Of a stretch of DNA of 64,000 bases, positions 46,513 to 57,506 are shown piece after piece; position 1 is the first letter of the stretch, and each line of letters begins with the position of its first letter. This DNA comes from Coffea arabica (Eukaryota > Streptophyta > Magnoliopsida > Gentianales > Rubiaceae). The stretch covers positions 37,779,994 to 37,843,993 of the forward strand of contig NC_092322.1 in NCBI RefSeq assembly GCF_036785885.1, written 5' to 3'. A model generated the notes under the pieces. That model worked only from the letters and a program-made list of their open reading frames with translations, ran no database searches and was not told where the DNA came from. The translations under genes were made by a program, and so were the position numbers.

Positions 46513-49500
46513 TTACAAAAAATGGGGTACTACCTTGCAGTCCTTCTTGACTAAATGAACCAGCCAGATTGGGAAATCATTTTCCCACTCAATATCATGT
46601 ACTAGCTTTACTGCAAAACGTGCTAATACATGGCTGATTTCATTTTCCGTTCTAGGAATAAAAACAAAAGAGCATCTCTCGAAACCTGTACTTAGGTCCT
46701 GTACATCTTCTAAAATTGTTGCAATGGTGAAATCATACTCCCTGCTCCTGTTAATTTGCTCAACTACTGATTTGCAATCTGAATGGACTATAATTTGTGT
46801 CCATCCCTGTTGTTTAGCCATCAGTAATGCATTCCGTATGGCAAGTGCTTCTTCTTTGCTTGCTATTCCCCTTCCCTGTGTGACTACACCTTTAGCTTTC
46901 AGTAGTATTCCTTTCCAGTTTCTTGCTATTATTCCTTGCCCGGTCTTGATCTCTTTGGCTGATTTGGCCGCATCCGTGTACATCCTTATCACTCCCTCCC
47001 TTGGCATCTCCCTTCTTTGCTTGGGTTCGCAACTTGTCTGTCTCACATTCCACTTCCTTTGTGTCTCCCTCTCTTGCTCAAACTCTAGCCACTCAGCTTG
47101 TGCTTTCCGTATTGTTTTGAGAGGATTCTGATTTGCACCGTCAAAAACTTTTTTATTTCTGGATTTCCAGATTTGCCACAAGATGTGTATGGTGAGGTTG
47201 ACTCTGTCCTGTCCTTGTTCCATTTTTAATGCTTGAGTCACTTGTTCCCACCACAGCCATAGATTATGTTCCTTGTCTTGCAACCCCTCCCATCTGACTG
47301 GAGCCATTTTCCATACCTGCGTTGCATTTTCACATTCGAAGAACAAATGTTCCATTGTTTCCTCAGCTTCCCCACAACAGCCACATCTCCCTTCTCCCTT
47401 TCTTAGCCTTTTTGACAGTATCTCATTGACGGGTAAGCACTGCTGTAAACATTTCCATATAAAGTGCTTGAGCTTTGCCTTCACGTTCATATGCCAAAGT
47501 TTCTTCCACACATTGTGCTTTCTTATTTCCCAACTTGTTTCAGCATCTTGTCCTCTCGGTTCCCTGAATTTTGAATCAAGCTGTCTTGCTACTGCATAGC
47601 CTGTCTTTACAGTGTATTGTCCAGATTTTGAGTAGCCCCAGACCAGTTTATCTTTTCTTCTTCCAATGCTGGTTGGGATATTCTTTATTAGTTCAGCATC
47701 CTTTTTGCTGAACCATTTCTGGAGTTGGTCAGATTTCCATTTTCCATCTACTAGCAATTCATTTACCCACACTAACGTGCAATCCTCAGGTCTTGTGCCA
47801 GATACCATTCCTTTTTCAGATGCAGTTATCCATCTGTCATTCCATATGCTCACCGATCTGCCGTCTCCTATTCTTTTCCACAAGCCAGCTAGCAAAAGAG
47901 ATTTTGCACTGTGTAAGCTCTTCCAACACCAGGAGGCCGAATTGGGTGGAGTCTTTTCCATCCAATTTGGGTCTTTCATACATTTTGCCTTCATTACCCT
48001 GCATACTAGCAAATTTGGAGCTGTTAGAAATCTCCAAATTTGCTTTGTAAGCAAGGCTGTGTTGAAATCTTCTAAATCTCTAAAGCCTATTCCCCATCTT
48101 CCCTTCACTTCCGAAAGCTTCTTCCAGCTTGCCCAATGTACACAGGTTTCTTGTTCTCCTTTGCCCCACCAGAACCTTGCAATCTTAGCTGTGATTTGTC
48201 TACATAAACCTCGAGGGATTCTAAAACAAGCCATCACATATGTTGGCATTGCCATAATGACTGCTTTGATGAGTATTTCCTTTCCCCCTTGACTTAGCAT
48301 CTTTTGTTTCCAGCTTTGAAGCTTGTTACTGATTTTGTTGTCTTCGATCTTCCAATTGCCATCGGGAGCCCCAAATATGTGCCATTCCGTGCCTCTTTCA
48401 TATTTTCCAGTTTGGCTTGCACCTCTTTCTTTCTTCGGGCAGGAGTATTTTTGCTGTAGAAAATAGCTGATTTGTCAAAGTTAACCACCTGTCCCGATGC
48501 ATTGCCATACCGTTCAAGAATGATTTTGATCTTCCCAGCCTCCTGCTTGTTTGCTTGGCAGCAGAGTAAAGAATCATCTGCAAAAAATAGGTGAGAAATG
48601 GTTGGGCTGTCCTTACATATTTTGATGCCTGTGAGCTCTTTCACTGCCACTGCTTTGTTAATTAGACTAGAGAGTCCTTGAGCACAAATAATGAAAAGAT
48701 ACGGTGATAAGGGGTCACCTTGTTGAATCCCTCTACTCGGTTGAATATAACCTACTTTTTGGCCATTTAGAATGAAAGAGTAAGATACAGTAGACAAACA
48801 AGTCATAATCCATCAGACAAAGATAGGACAGAAACCCATTTTCATCATAAGTCTCCCCACAAACTTCCATTCAACTCTATCGTAGGCTTTTGACATGTCA
48901 AGTTTTAGAGCCATATATCCTACCCTTCCCTTCCTTCTATTTTTCAAAAAATGGAGAATTTCATGAGCTACAACAACATTGTCAAGAATTTGCCTGCCTG
49001 GGATAAATGCAGACTGAGAATTACTAATGCAGTGATGCAAAACCTTTTTTAGCCTATTTGCTATGATTTTGGAAATGATTTTATATATGACAGTGCACAA
49101 ACTGATTGGTCTATAATTCACAACTGAAAAAGGAGCCTCAATTTTTGGAATTAAGGAGATAATGGTTTCATTCACAGTTTTGAGCATACACCCTGTATGG
49201 AAAAAACTACTGATAGCTGCCACTAAATCCTCCTTTACAATGTACCAGTAATGTTGAAAAAAGAGAGGAGACATACCGTCAGTCCCTGGTGCTTTGTTTG
49301 GATGCATGGAGAACAAAGCTTGCCTAATCTCATTTTCCACCACTCGCCTAATCAGCTGCTCATTCATTTGGCTAGAAATAGTGCTTGATATCTCTGCAAG
49401 GATATCTTCAAAATTTTCTGGACTTGTGGTGGTGAAGAGATCATTATAATATTCACTAAGTTCCTTCTCTATCTCTTGTTCACTCTTGCACCATGTCCCG

Positions 49501-50626
49501 TCCCTTTTCTGCAACATACTAATATTGTTTCTCCTCCTCTTTGCCATTATCGTTGAGTGGAAAAAAGATGTGTTTCTATCTCCTTTTTTGAGCCATTTGC
49601 TCCTTGATTTTTGGCTCCAGAATAGCTCCTCCTCTTTGTATGCTTTACTCAACTGGGATTTTAGCTCAGCAATTTGTCCGCATTTTCCACTATCTTTTCC
49701 TTCTCTCACCTAAAACAATTTCTCCTTTAACACCTTGATTCTTACATTGGAGTTTCCTTGCACTTTTCTCCTCCATTCTAGCAGAGCAATGCGACAATCT
49801 TTTACTGTTCTGGTCACTTTGAACATTCTGGATCCAAAGTGATTTTTTCTCCATGCTCCTTGAATCACTTCAGTTGTTTCTGGATTTTTGGCCCATCTTT
49901 GATCAAAATAAAATCTCTTTTTCTTCCTTTTTTGGTCCGGATAAGCATGAGGTGATCTGATGCCTCTGTTTCCACATGGTTGCACCGTACCCTCTCATAA
50001 AGTTGCACCCATTCTGTACTACATAAGCACCTGTCCAACCTTTCTTTCACCTCACCATCCCCCTCCCAACTGTTGTTCCATGTCCATGGCACACCATGAT
50101 AACCTAAATCGAGCATATTATTAGCTGTAATAAACCTGTTAAACTCTCTAAAACTCCCTGCAGTTCTATCTCTTCCTCCCCACTTCTCCTCATTCGATCT
50201 CAAGTCATTAAAATCTCCCGTTATTATCCAGGCCTCCCCCCATTCCTTCATCCTATCCTCTAAAACTTTCCATTGCTCTTTCCTGACATTGCTGTCAATG
50301 CTTGCATATACACCTACAAACCACCAGTGGCAATTTGTTTCCTTATCCTTTACTCGAGCACTAATATACCACTCCTTGTTTCTTATCTGGTCAATCTTGA
50401 CCTCATTGTTCCAGAACAACGCAAGTCCCCCTGCTTTCCCGTCCGAGTCAACAAGATGACTATTCTCAAAACCAATTCTCCTTTGCACCTTTCTCATAAA
50501 CTTTCCCTGGTGCTTTGTTTCACATAAAAAAACCATCTTAGGAGAGTGGAAGTTTAGTACTTCCTTCAGCTGGGGAATTGTCAAGGGGCCTCCTGCACCT
50601 CGACAATTCCACACCACAACCTTCAT
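46513..50626 (-). pseudogene. LINE-2 ORF2 (endonuclease, reverse transcriptase, zf-RVT, RNase H), broken
   Basis: ATG at 50626 opens MKVVVWNCRGAGGPLTIPQL (endonuclease; later GDFNDLRSNEEKWGGR and EASDH). Reverse transcriptase motifs are YRPISLCTVIYKIISK, SAFIPGRQILDN, LDMSKAYDRVEW, QQGDPLSPYLF and FADDSLLCC. Then zf-RVT (CGCCGEAEETMEHLFFEC) and RNase H (MYTDAAKSAKE, EEALAIRNALL, VHSDCKSV). Breaks: a frameshift near 49930-49985 in an A-rich run, TAG at 49710-49712 between KEKLF and VREGK, TGA at 48810-48812 where LINE-1 has Arg (FVRWI), and a frameshift near 48300-48330. The largest intact piece is 595 codons (46513-48300). The product would nick DNA, reverse-transcribe the element RNA and remove RNA from the hybrid; this copy cannot make it whole. 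Confidence 0.93.
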
Positions 50627-50725
50627 TTACACTGTGGAGGCTTAAGGGGGTTAGCCTCCAAATCCCCAGCTATTTTCTCTTTTATTAGTTCTAACTTCCT
50701 GACTTTCATTTGTGGAAACTTAACC

Positions 50726-52096
50726 TCATCCTCTTCCATTGGTTGCGTCTCTTGTATCAGACCTGTTACCTTTCTTTTTTCCCCCCAGTTCCCTCAATCC
50801 CTCAGTATTTGTACTTGTTTTGAGAGAAGTCTTAGCCGGCCTCCCTCTTCTTTTGAAAGTACTTCTGTTATCCTTCTTGTTGTCCATCTCCTCAATTACT
50901 TCCCCTGTTCCCGCTATCCTTACGTCTGACCTGTTTGCCTTTTCAACTCCTAACATCAAAACTCCACTTTTCTCCTTCGTGATCTCCACCTCCATTTCCT
51001 CATTAGCTGAAATTTGGAGCAGTTTGTTTCCCCTGTTAATATCCTCACATTCCATTTGCTTCTGTTTTTCCTTCTCTCCAGGTGAGGTCCTACCCATGGT
51101 TCCCTCCTCATTGATTTCCCTATTCACACACCTCTGATCCTTCAAGAACTCAGCCCACCTTTCTTCATTCAGCCTTCTCAATCTTTGTTCTTTTTCCTCC
51201 TTTTCTTTACTCTCCAAACCCCCAGGATTTTGACCACCCATTGCTTCAATGACTTCTTTCTCCTTTGTTCCTGTTGTTATTTGGCAGCTTGTGTTCCCAT
51301 ATTCCCCCTTCCTTTTTGCCGTTGCCTTATCTGCTTCCACGCGTCCTTTTAAAGGAGACACCATTATATTCCCAGCTCTCATCCATGCTCCATATTGTTC
51401 CTCACGTTCTGCTATTCCTTCCCTTCCTCCCCCATTACATGTCCTATCACTATGTCCAATGATGCCACACCTATATCAGAAATCAGGACATCGTTCATAT
51501 CTGAACTCCACCCACACTGCTTGCTCTTTGCTGTTAACTTTTGTCCCTCGAAACAGTGGTCTAGTGATATCTACCTCCGCCAAAATCTTCATGTGTCTCC
51601 CCTCTTTTCCACCATTTGCTGGGATAATCACCTCTCTAACTGACTTAAAAATCTTTCCTATTTTAAAACCTACCGCTCTGCTCATCCAATGGACCGGCAT
51701 GTTCCATAGCTGAATCCAGAGGTAAGCATGCTGGAAAAAGCTATTGCTCCTTTCACATCCTGCTACCCATTCCTTAACTGTTAGTACCTGGTTATCCATA
51801 ATCCATGGCCCTCCTGACAAGATCTTCTTCTTATCCTCTTCTTCCTCCAGATGAAACTGGAATAGGTTGGGGCCTAGCTCGGTAACTTTCATCTTTTTGG
51901 GATACTCCCAGGCGTGGGTTGTGAAATTTTTTATCCCTGTGAAATTTGCTATTTTTTCTCCCACCATCCTTCCTATTAAACTGCCATTACACCCCACAAC
52001 CCCTTCCTCTATATCTTCCCCACTCAGATCTACTCCTCCTATTTCTGTTTCTGATAGCTCAAATTTTTGGAAAGCTCTAGCTATGGCGTCTTCCAT
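50726..52096 (-). pseudogene. LINE-2 ORF1 (DUF4283-like, CCHC knuckle) with one nonsense codon
   Basis: Starting at ATG 52096 (MEDAIARAFQKFELSETEIG; an upstream in-frame Met at 52132 also exists), the frame covers the DUF4283-like domain (GGPWIMDNQVL, LWIQLWNMPVHWMS, KEGRHMKILAEVDI). It reaches TGA at 51476-51478, exactly where the first knuckle residues should be (RCPDF, stop, YRCGIIGHSDRTC). It then stays open to 50726 through a charged tail (KEKEEKEQRLRRLNEERW, later KRRGRPAKTS, an AT-hook-like GRP core). One base change thus separates it from a full-length ORF1 of about 456 codons. The start was chosen by alignment to LINE-1. Confidence 0.85.
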
Positions 52097-52656
52097 TTCT
52101 GTGTCACTTGAACTCCAGAGGAAACCAAGCACTACTTCTGAGCTCTAGAAGTACAGCTGACTGACCTGTGATGAAATCACTAGACAAAGCAAACAATGTT
52201 ATCTGAAGATCCTGACTAAAAAACCACAAAGACTGAGATATTTAGCTACTGCAATTGAAAAACCAAAAGATTTAAAAGCAGAAATGGCAAAAAAACAGAG
52301 AGTTTTTTTTTTCCAGAAGAACAACAGAGAGATGAAACACAACTTTTCAGCTTCCGACCACTTTAGTGCTCCCCGAAACTGTTTTTATGAGCCATGTTTA
52401 GTCCACTGTATTTACTCCTCCAATAAATTAACCCTACATTTCTGGCTTTTTCCACACTCAAGATTTCTGAAAATCCATATGTTTCCAGTTGGGTAGCAAA
52501 GAACTGTTTTGATTGGGATGCGTGTTTGTGCTTGAAAGGTTGAACTTTTGGATGAAACTGTTGGGTCACTTGACTTTACACACTCTCCTACATCGAGGAG
52601 GGAAAACTCTAAAGTTAGAGAGAAAGTCTCTCAAGGAGAGAGAAAAAATACATTAC

Positions 52657-52785
52657 TAACTGGTTCTATACCTATGAGAAATTTGGTAAATTCAGTATAG
52701 AAGCTGATTGCCCCAAGCTATCAGGTGTATGGAAAGGGATTCAACCACTCATACAACCAGGAACAAAATCCCTGACTGATGAGGA
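52657..52785 (+). pseudogene. Tau GST pseudogene, exon 2 last piece
   Basis: Resumes after LINE-2 with NWFYTYEKFGKFSIEADCPK then LSGVWKGI, matching tau GST C-termini. The next residues (TKSLTDEE) resemble the S-K-S-L-P-D block. A 143-bp tandem repeat follows. LPGKVVE at about 53056-53076 may be a displaced last part of the C-terminus. Confidence 0.8.
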
Positions 52786-53066
52786 GCCACCACCAACCAC
52801 TACTACAGTCAAGAATGGATGTGAAATCCAACTTAAATACTTATTATATATTCAACAATGACAATCACACTACAAACGATAGGGCCAAGAACGAATCGCC
52901 GTCGTTCTCACCCTGCCTGGGAATAGGAGCCACCACCAACCACTACTACAGTCAAGAATGGATGTGAAATCCAACTTAAATACTTATTATATATTCAACA
53001 ATGACAATCACACTGCAAACGATAGGGCCAAGAACGAATCGCCATCGTTCTCACCCTGCCTGGGAA
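52782..53066 (+). repeat. 143-bp tandem duplication at the GST 3' end
   Basis: Two copies starting AGGAGCCACCACCAACCACT at 52782 and 52925, nearly identical (for example CGCCGTCG versus CGCCATCG). Both end CTCACCCTGCCTGGGA. Confidence 0.9.
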
Positions 53067-53735
53067 AGTTGTCGAAATTAATGTTTTGACAACAATTGAT
53101 TGCCAAAATAATATTAGAGGTGGAGCAGAATTTATACGTTGGCGATGATCCACTCATACAACCAATTAAGTGGTTGTATTGTTTTCTGCGTAAAAGAAGA
53201 AAGAACTTTTGCATCTCTACTACTTAGACTAACTATTAGTTGAGCTCAATCTGTGACTCGGTAGGATGTGAATATATTCATTTGGTCAGTTGGGGGCAAA
53301 ATATGGCTGCTTGCTTAGTGCTAATCCAGTCACTCTGAAGTTGGACAAGTGAGGATCGATATGCATAACGAAAACGACTAGGAGTCAGAAGAAGAAATCA
53401 AAAATTGGCCAATGTGCATGCATCTGTGGATTAGTAGTAGAGTTTAGCACAAAGATGAAGAAATTGGTGCACGAGTTACGTTGCATGAAAGGAATCACAG
53501 ACTGTCTCGTCTCTGCTTTGTTGATAGAAATAATTAATAATGAAGTGAAAGGGATCAACGTAGGTCCGACCCCGCTAAATAGACCGACCGCCCCCGACGT
53601 GGCATCTTCATCTTGGTTTTTAGACTCTTCCGTAACTTGAAGAGCCGTCCACTTCCTGTGGTAAATTTCAACGAGAAATAGGTGATAGGCAAGGATCAGA
53701 AGGAACTTTGTCCAAGAACCTAGATATATATGTAT
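53067..53735. other. Flank between GST remnant and Mutator-like element
   Basis: Short open frames on both strands; none resembles a known protein and no splice pattern supports them. No repeat recognised. Confidence 0.4.
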
Positions 53736-53744
53736 AAATACATA

Positions 53745-55427
53745 GGGCAAAAAGTCTCAGTGGCCCTCAAATTATTAGCCGGATAAACTTTTGATCCCCA
53801 AACAATTAAAAGTAAACTTTTGGCCTCCAATCTATTCAAAGTATAAAATGTTAGACCTTCTGTCAAATTTAGCAGTTGATATTGACAGAAACTACGATCA
53901 CGTGAGACGCACACCGAAATATGAAGGGCATTTTTGCCCATAATGAGCTGTGTTTCACTTGGTAAAATGGAGTGAAAAATAATTTTGACCAAATCGTTTA
54001 CTTTTGCCAATATCTCTTCCTCTACCATTGTTGGTGATTGTTGCAACTTCCCAACTATCAACATCGTGCAAGTAGACGGTGATGCAAAATGGAGTGGAGA
54101 GCAAAGAGTGACCAAAGGCCTAGGGACCAATCACTTGGAATTTCTGCTGTGTCGGGGTGTGATCCCTGTTGCAGATAGGATCGGGACGAACCTTCGAACC
54201 TCCTTTGTTCTCTTCATAGATTATTGCCCCTAAATTCTTTCAGATGAAATTGAGTGAGCTACCATCCACCTTTGAAACCCCTAACCTCATCCACCTTTCC
54301 CATTTATATTTTGGGTAGCTTAATTTCTCGAACATCCCAAACAAACAGTCAAACTACTTGTAATCAGTAGGTGGAAGGATTCCCTCTCCAGCATCATCCA
54401 GCCAGATTCTATTCTACAAAATATCGGTCAAACCCTGTTTGCTCTTCGTCCGTATTGATCCAAAATATCTTCTTGCATCCCAGCCCCTAACCCAATTTTA
54501 GCATAATATTATCAACCTTTTTGGGCATTTCAGCAACTCCCAAAACTTGTTGATCTTTCACACTGGAATTGAATCAAACTTCCAGCTGAAATTGGAATTT
54601 CCATTGCAAAACAGTTTTATCGAGTATACTACAATAAAATATACTATCTGATTTGGGTCTGTTGTGGGCTTCTTTCCATCTCTTCCATCGGAAAGATCGA
54701 TCCTTTTTTCCCCACAGTTTTGATCCGGGCTGATCTCTTACTGCATTTGAGGTATGAATTTCCGAAGCGTGGAGGAGTTTTGGCTATTTTACATGAATCA
54801 ACACTCGAAACCAGCCACCAGGTGTTGGCATTTTGTGAGCACGCTTTGTAGCATTATTTGCTTGACATATTCAATGGGTTTTCAACTGGTGGTTTGTGAT
54901 CCTTGTGCCCTTGTTGGGACTTGGCATGGTATAGCCATTTTTTTTGTGGAAGGAAATGTTCCTGCAGCTTTTGGGCATCACTTTTGGTCCCTTTTGTGCG
55001 ATTTCAAGATGTTTAGATTGATGCTTACTGGTCAAATGGATAGAGAAATCAAGAGGCTCAGTAAGAGGCTAGTTCTGCAAGTTTACTAATTCTTTCGGAT
55101 TTTCTATTTTACTCTTTTCTTCCGATATGGTTCACAAAACCGCATGAATTTCCCGCTGCAACGGAGTTTTTCTTTGTTCAACTCTGTTCGGGAAGAAGTC
55201 CCATTTTACCGAGTGAAACACAGCTTATTGTGGACAAAAATGCCCTTCGTATTTCAGCATGGGTCTCACATGATTGTAGTTTCCGTTAGTCTTAACTGCT
55301 AAATTTAGCAGAAGGTCTAACATTTTGTACTTTGGATAGATCGGGGGGCCAAAAATTCACTTTTAATTGTTTGGGTATCAAAAGTTCATCCGGCTAATAG
55401 TTTGAGGGCCACTGTGACTTTTTGCCC
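53745..55427. mobile_element. Mutator-like element (Pack-MULE) with ~226-bp inverted repeats
   Basis: Terminal inverted repeats 53745-53970 and 55201-55427 start GGGCAAAAAGTCTCAGTGGC and end in the reverse complement (GCCACTGTGACTTTTTGCCC). A 9-bp duplication AAATACATA lies at 53736-53744 and 55428-55436; nine bases with long inverted repeats is the Mutator signature. No transposase. The 1.2-kb interior carries a copy of a host gene (54754-55089) plus about 500 bases that look like its 5' flank, which defines a Pack-MULE. Confidence 0.9.
54754..55089 (+). pseudogene. Captured DUF962 / Mpo1-like gene copy inside the MULE
   Basis: An uninterrupted 111-codon frame. The N-terminus MNFRSVEEFWLFYMNQHSKP and C-terminus FFVEGNVPAAFGHHFWSLL then DFKMFRLMLTGQMDREIKR match the small DUF962 (YGL010w/Mpo1) family, membrane proteins. 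Yeast Mpo1 is an iron-dependent 2-hydroxy-fatty-acid dioxygenase of alpha-oxidation. Residues about 41-66 do not match, but the next frame reads NWWFVILVPLLGLGM, the expected transmembrane text. Two opposite one-base indels (near 54878 and 54940) therefore shift and restore the frame, destroying a hydrophobic segment and the usual W-x-x-H histidine. The copy keeps a stop at the normal place. It could be transcribed but probably lacks enzyme activity. No intron is present; whether the parent has one is unknown to me. Confidence 0.85.
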
Positions 55428-55436
55428 AAATACATA

Positions 55437-56926
55437 TAACTCCAAGTTGATTGAAGAGTGAAGGGATCTTGAATTTTTTTTTTTTTTATAAGTGAATGGC
55501 AACCGCCAATTAAGAATACGCAGCATCAAGTAAATCTCGTTTCGTACAATAACTCGTCAATCATATAAGAGGTCAGACGTACGAAACAAATCTTGTGCGA
55601 TGAGCGAATGTCTCGATAGAGGTCAGTGTGTGAGCTGATATCGATTTGTTAAGAGAACTCTGGTCTATACGACGGCTCCGATCATGGATAAGGACCCCTT
55701 TGGAGAGCTAGAAGATGACCGCTGTATTATAATTGAGTATAGACGGCCATTAGTGAATTGGCCAATCCCATCGTAAACATTATCGACCATCCTATAGGCC
55801 GCTAGTAGTATGTATACATCCTCCAATTGCCAGCATATTATTTTGACAAGAGAAACGTAGAAACTTCCTTTTTTCCTCAGAGCAAGATGACAAAAACATA
55901 TTTAGTAGGTATCCTCCGAAAAGAAACTTGACTTTGTCATGTAATAGATGAATAAATTTGGCGTGAGCATAAAAGCAAGAAGATAGTCGTGACGGTAGAG
56001 AAAAGTCTGCGCACATATACAATGTGGCAATACAATGCAATCATAGAACTATGGAATTGAGTGTAGAAAAAGATTTGAACTACTATTATATGCAGGCCAC
56101 ATAGGGAGAGAATATTAAAGGGGGGCGGGTAGTCACTCAAGCTATATGTGAAGGATGGAATTATTAAACTAGGAAAAAGCAGAAGGTTCGCAGTTAATTA
56201 TTCAACTTTAGACGTGTGTTCAATGTTTCTTGCAAAATCGTACGTAATACTTTTACTTTTGATTGTTGTCTTGTCAATTAGAAGGAAGCTTAAAATTTCC
56301 ATTCATCCACCTTTTAAACCCTTTTTTTTTTACGACGACTTTTCTAGTTAAACTAGAAGTGTAGAAGGATATATAGTATATACTTTACTTGAGGAAGTAA
56401 TTGGGCGTGAAATGGACTGCCAATTTTGACTTGCTTGGAATTACCGTACAGTCACGGGCTTCAAAACTTCTGGTAGCTTTTCGTGTACATGAACATTTAT
56501 TGTTCCTAATATGATGAATACATCAATTGTCATCACACCACTATTCCTAGCATAATTTTGTGGAAACATTTATTATTATTATTGTATCACAAAGTCCAAT
56601 TCCTACAATTTTTGGCTCATAGGTTAGTGAGATTGAGTTGGACACTTTGACTATTCATGTTACTAAATAGTAGTAATAAACGCTATCTGTTTCTTTCCAT
56701 GAGCTGTTTTGCAATATTTCGGGGCTTTAAATAAAGTAAGGATTTTTTTTTCTCCTTTTTCTGGGCAAAAAATTTGGTCTTGTATTTGTTTACTGTATAC
56801 TTTGGTAAAAATTAATTATGGAAAGTGATGATAGAAAAGCTCACAAGAATAATCTAAAGGCGACACTCTTTCTTTTTGCTAGATTTTGAATTTTAAAATT
56901 TTGGATTTTTTATTAAAAAAAAATAA
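55437..56926. other. Gene-less AT-rich stretch
   Basis: No exon, RNA gene or family-level repeat recognised on either strand. Only short open frames without recognisable motifs. Confidence 0.4.
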
Positions 56927-57057
56927 GGCCTTGTTTGGATTTTTTATTAAAAAAATTAATTTGATATATGTGAGAAAAAAAAAAGATAATAAAAAAATAT
57001 GATCACGAAAAACGACGTAAGTTTTGGATGGAAAAATGGCTGTCCAAACACGGGGTC
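56927..57057. mobile_element. Possible MITE
   Basis: Begins GGCCTTGTTTGGATTTTT and ends GGCTGTCCAAACACGGGGTC, imperfect inverted ends of the GGCC-TTGTTTGGA type common in small plant hAT or Mutator-like MITEs. No flanking duplication was found. Confidence 0.4.
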
Positions 57058-57506
57058 AGAGAAAGCAGTGGGATGGGATGTATAAGAAAAAACGTTATTG
57101 ATAGAATTTATAAATCGGTTGAAATGATGTAACAAAATCAAGCATGATTTTTTCTCTCTAATGGTGCGTCATTGGGTAACATAACAACAAAGGGTATTAA
57201 GAGGAAGAATTCTGGTTGTTGAGGTGGAATGCACCTCAAAACGCGCGGCATATTTTAGGGAACCGGAGTGCAATTTGATGTAGCAATTCAAAACCAAGAA
57301 AGATAGCCAAAACCAACACAGCAAAAGCTGTTGTAGAATGCGTATCTGATCATAGATGCACTTGCAATTCTGGCAATTCATCCACCAAAAAGCACTTGGA
57401 TTCATTTATGGTCCATTTTCTTCAAATTTTTTGCTTCGATTTTGGTTTGGCTGTCACCTGGCTACACCGTTGGGTTGGGTAGTGTGTGCAACAGAAATTG
57501 GAGCCG

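Larger units (their letters stand above)
46450..52656 (-). mobile_element. LINE-2: full-length L1-like retrotransposon in the GST gene
   Basis: 6207 bp on the minus strand, flanked by TAACTGGTTCTAT at 46437-46449 and 52657-52669. The short poly(A) tail is the T run at 46450-46457. The 5' UTR (52656 to about 52097) resembles that of LINE-1. ORF1 and ORF2 are both present and each is broken by few lesions, so it looks younger than LINE-1. Confidence 0.93.

Noticed and set aside
47666..48292. 208-codon plus-strand open frame
   Set aside because: Lies antisense to LINE-2 ORF2 (reverse transcriptase C-terminal part); mirror of real coding sequence.
53985..54233. 82-codon frame inside the Pack-MULE
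   Set aside because: No recognisable family and starts at the inner edge of the inverted repeat; too weak to call a second captured gene.
56148..56351. 67-codon plus-strand frame with hydrophobic stretch
   Set aside because: No family resemblance, no splice or promoter context; AT-rich chance frame.
57356..57506. Start of the long frame that continues into LINE-3
   Set aside because: The first 50 or so codons do not resemble the LINE endonuclease N-terminus; the homology begins at IFLAETK. The ATG is a chance one in flanking DNA.
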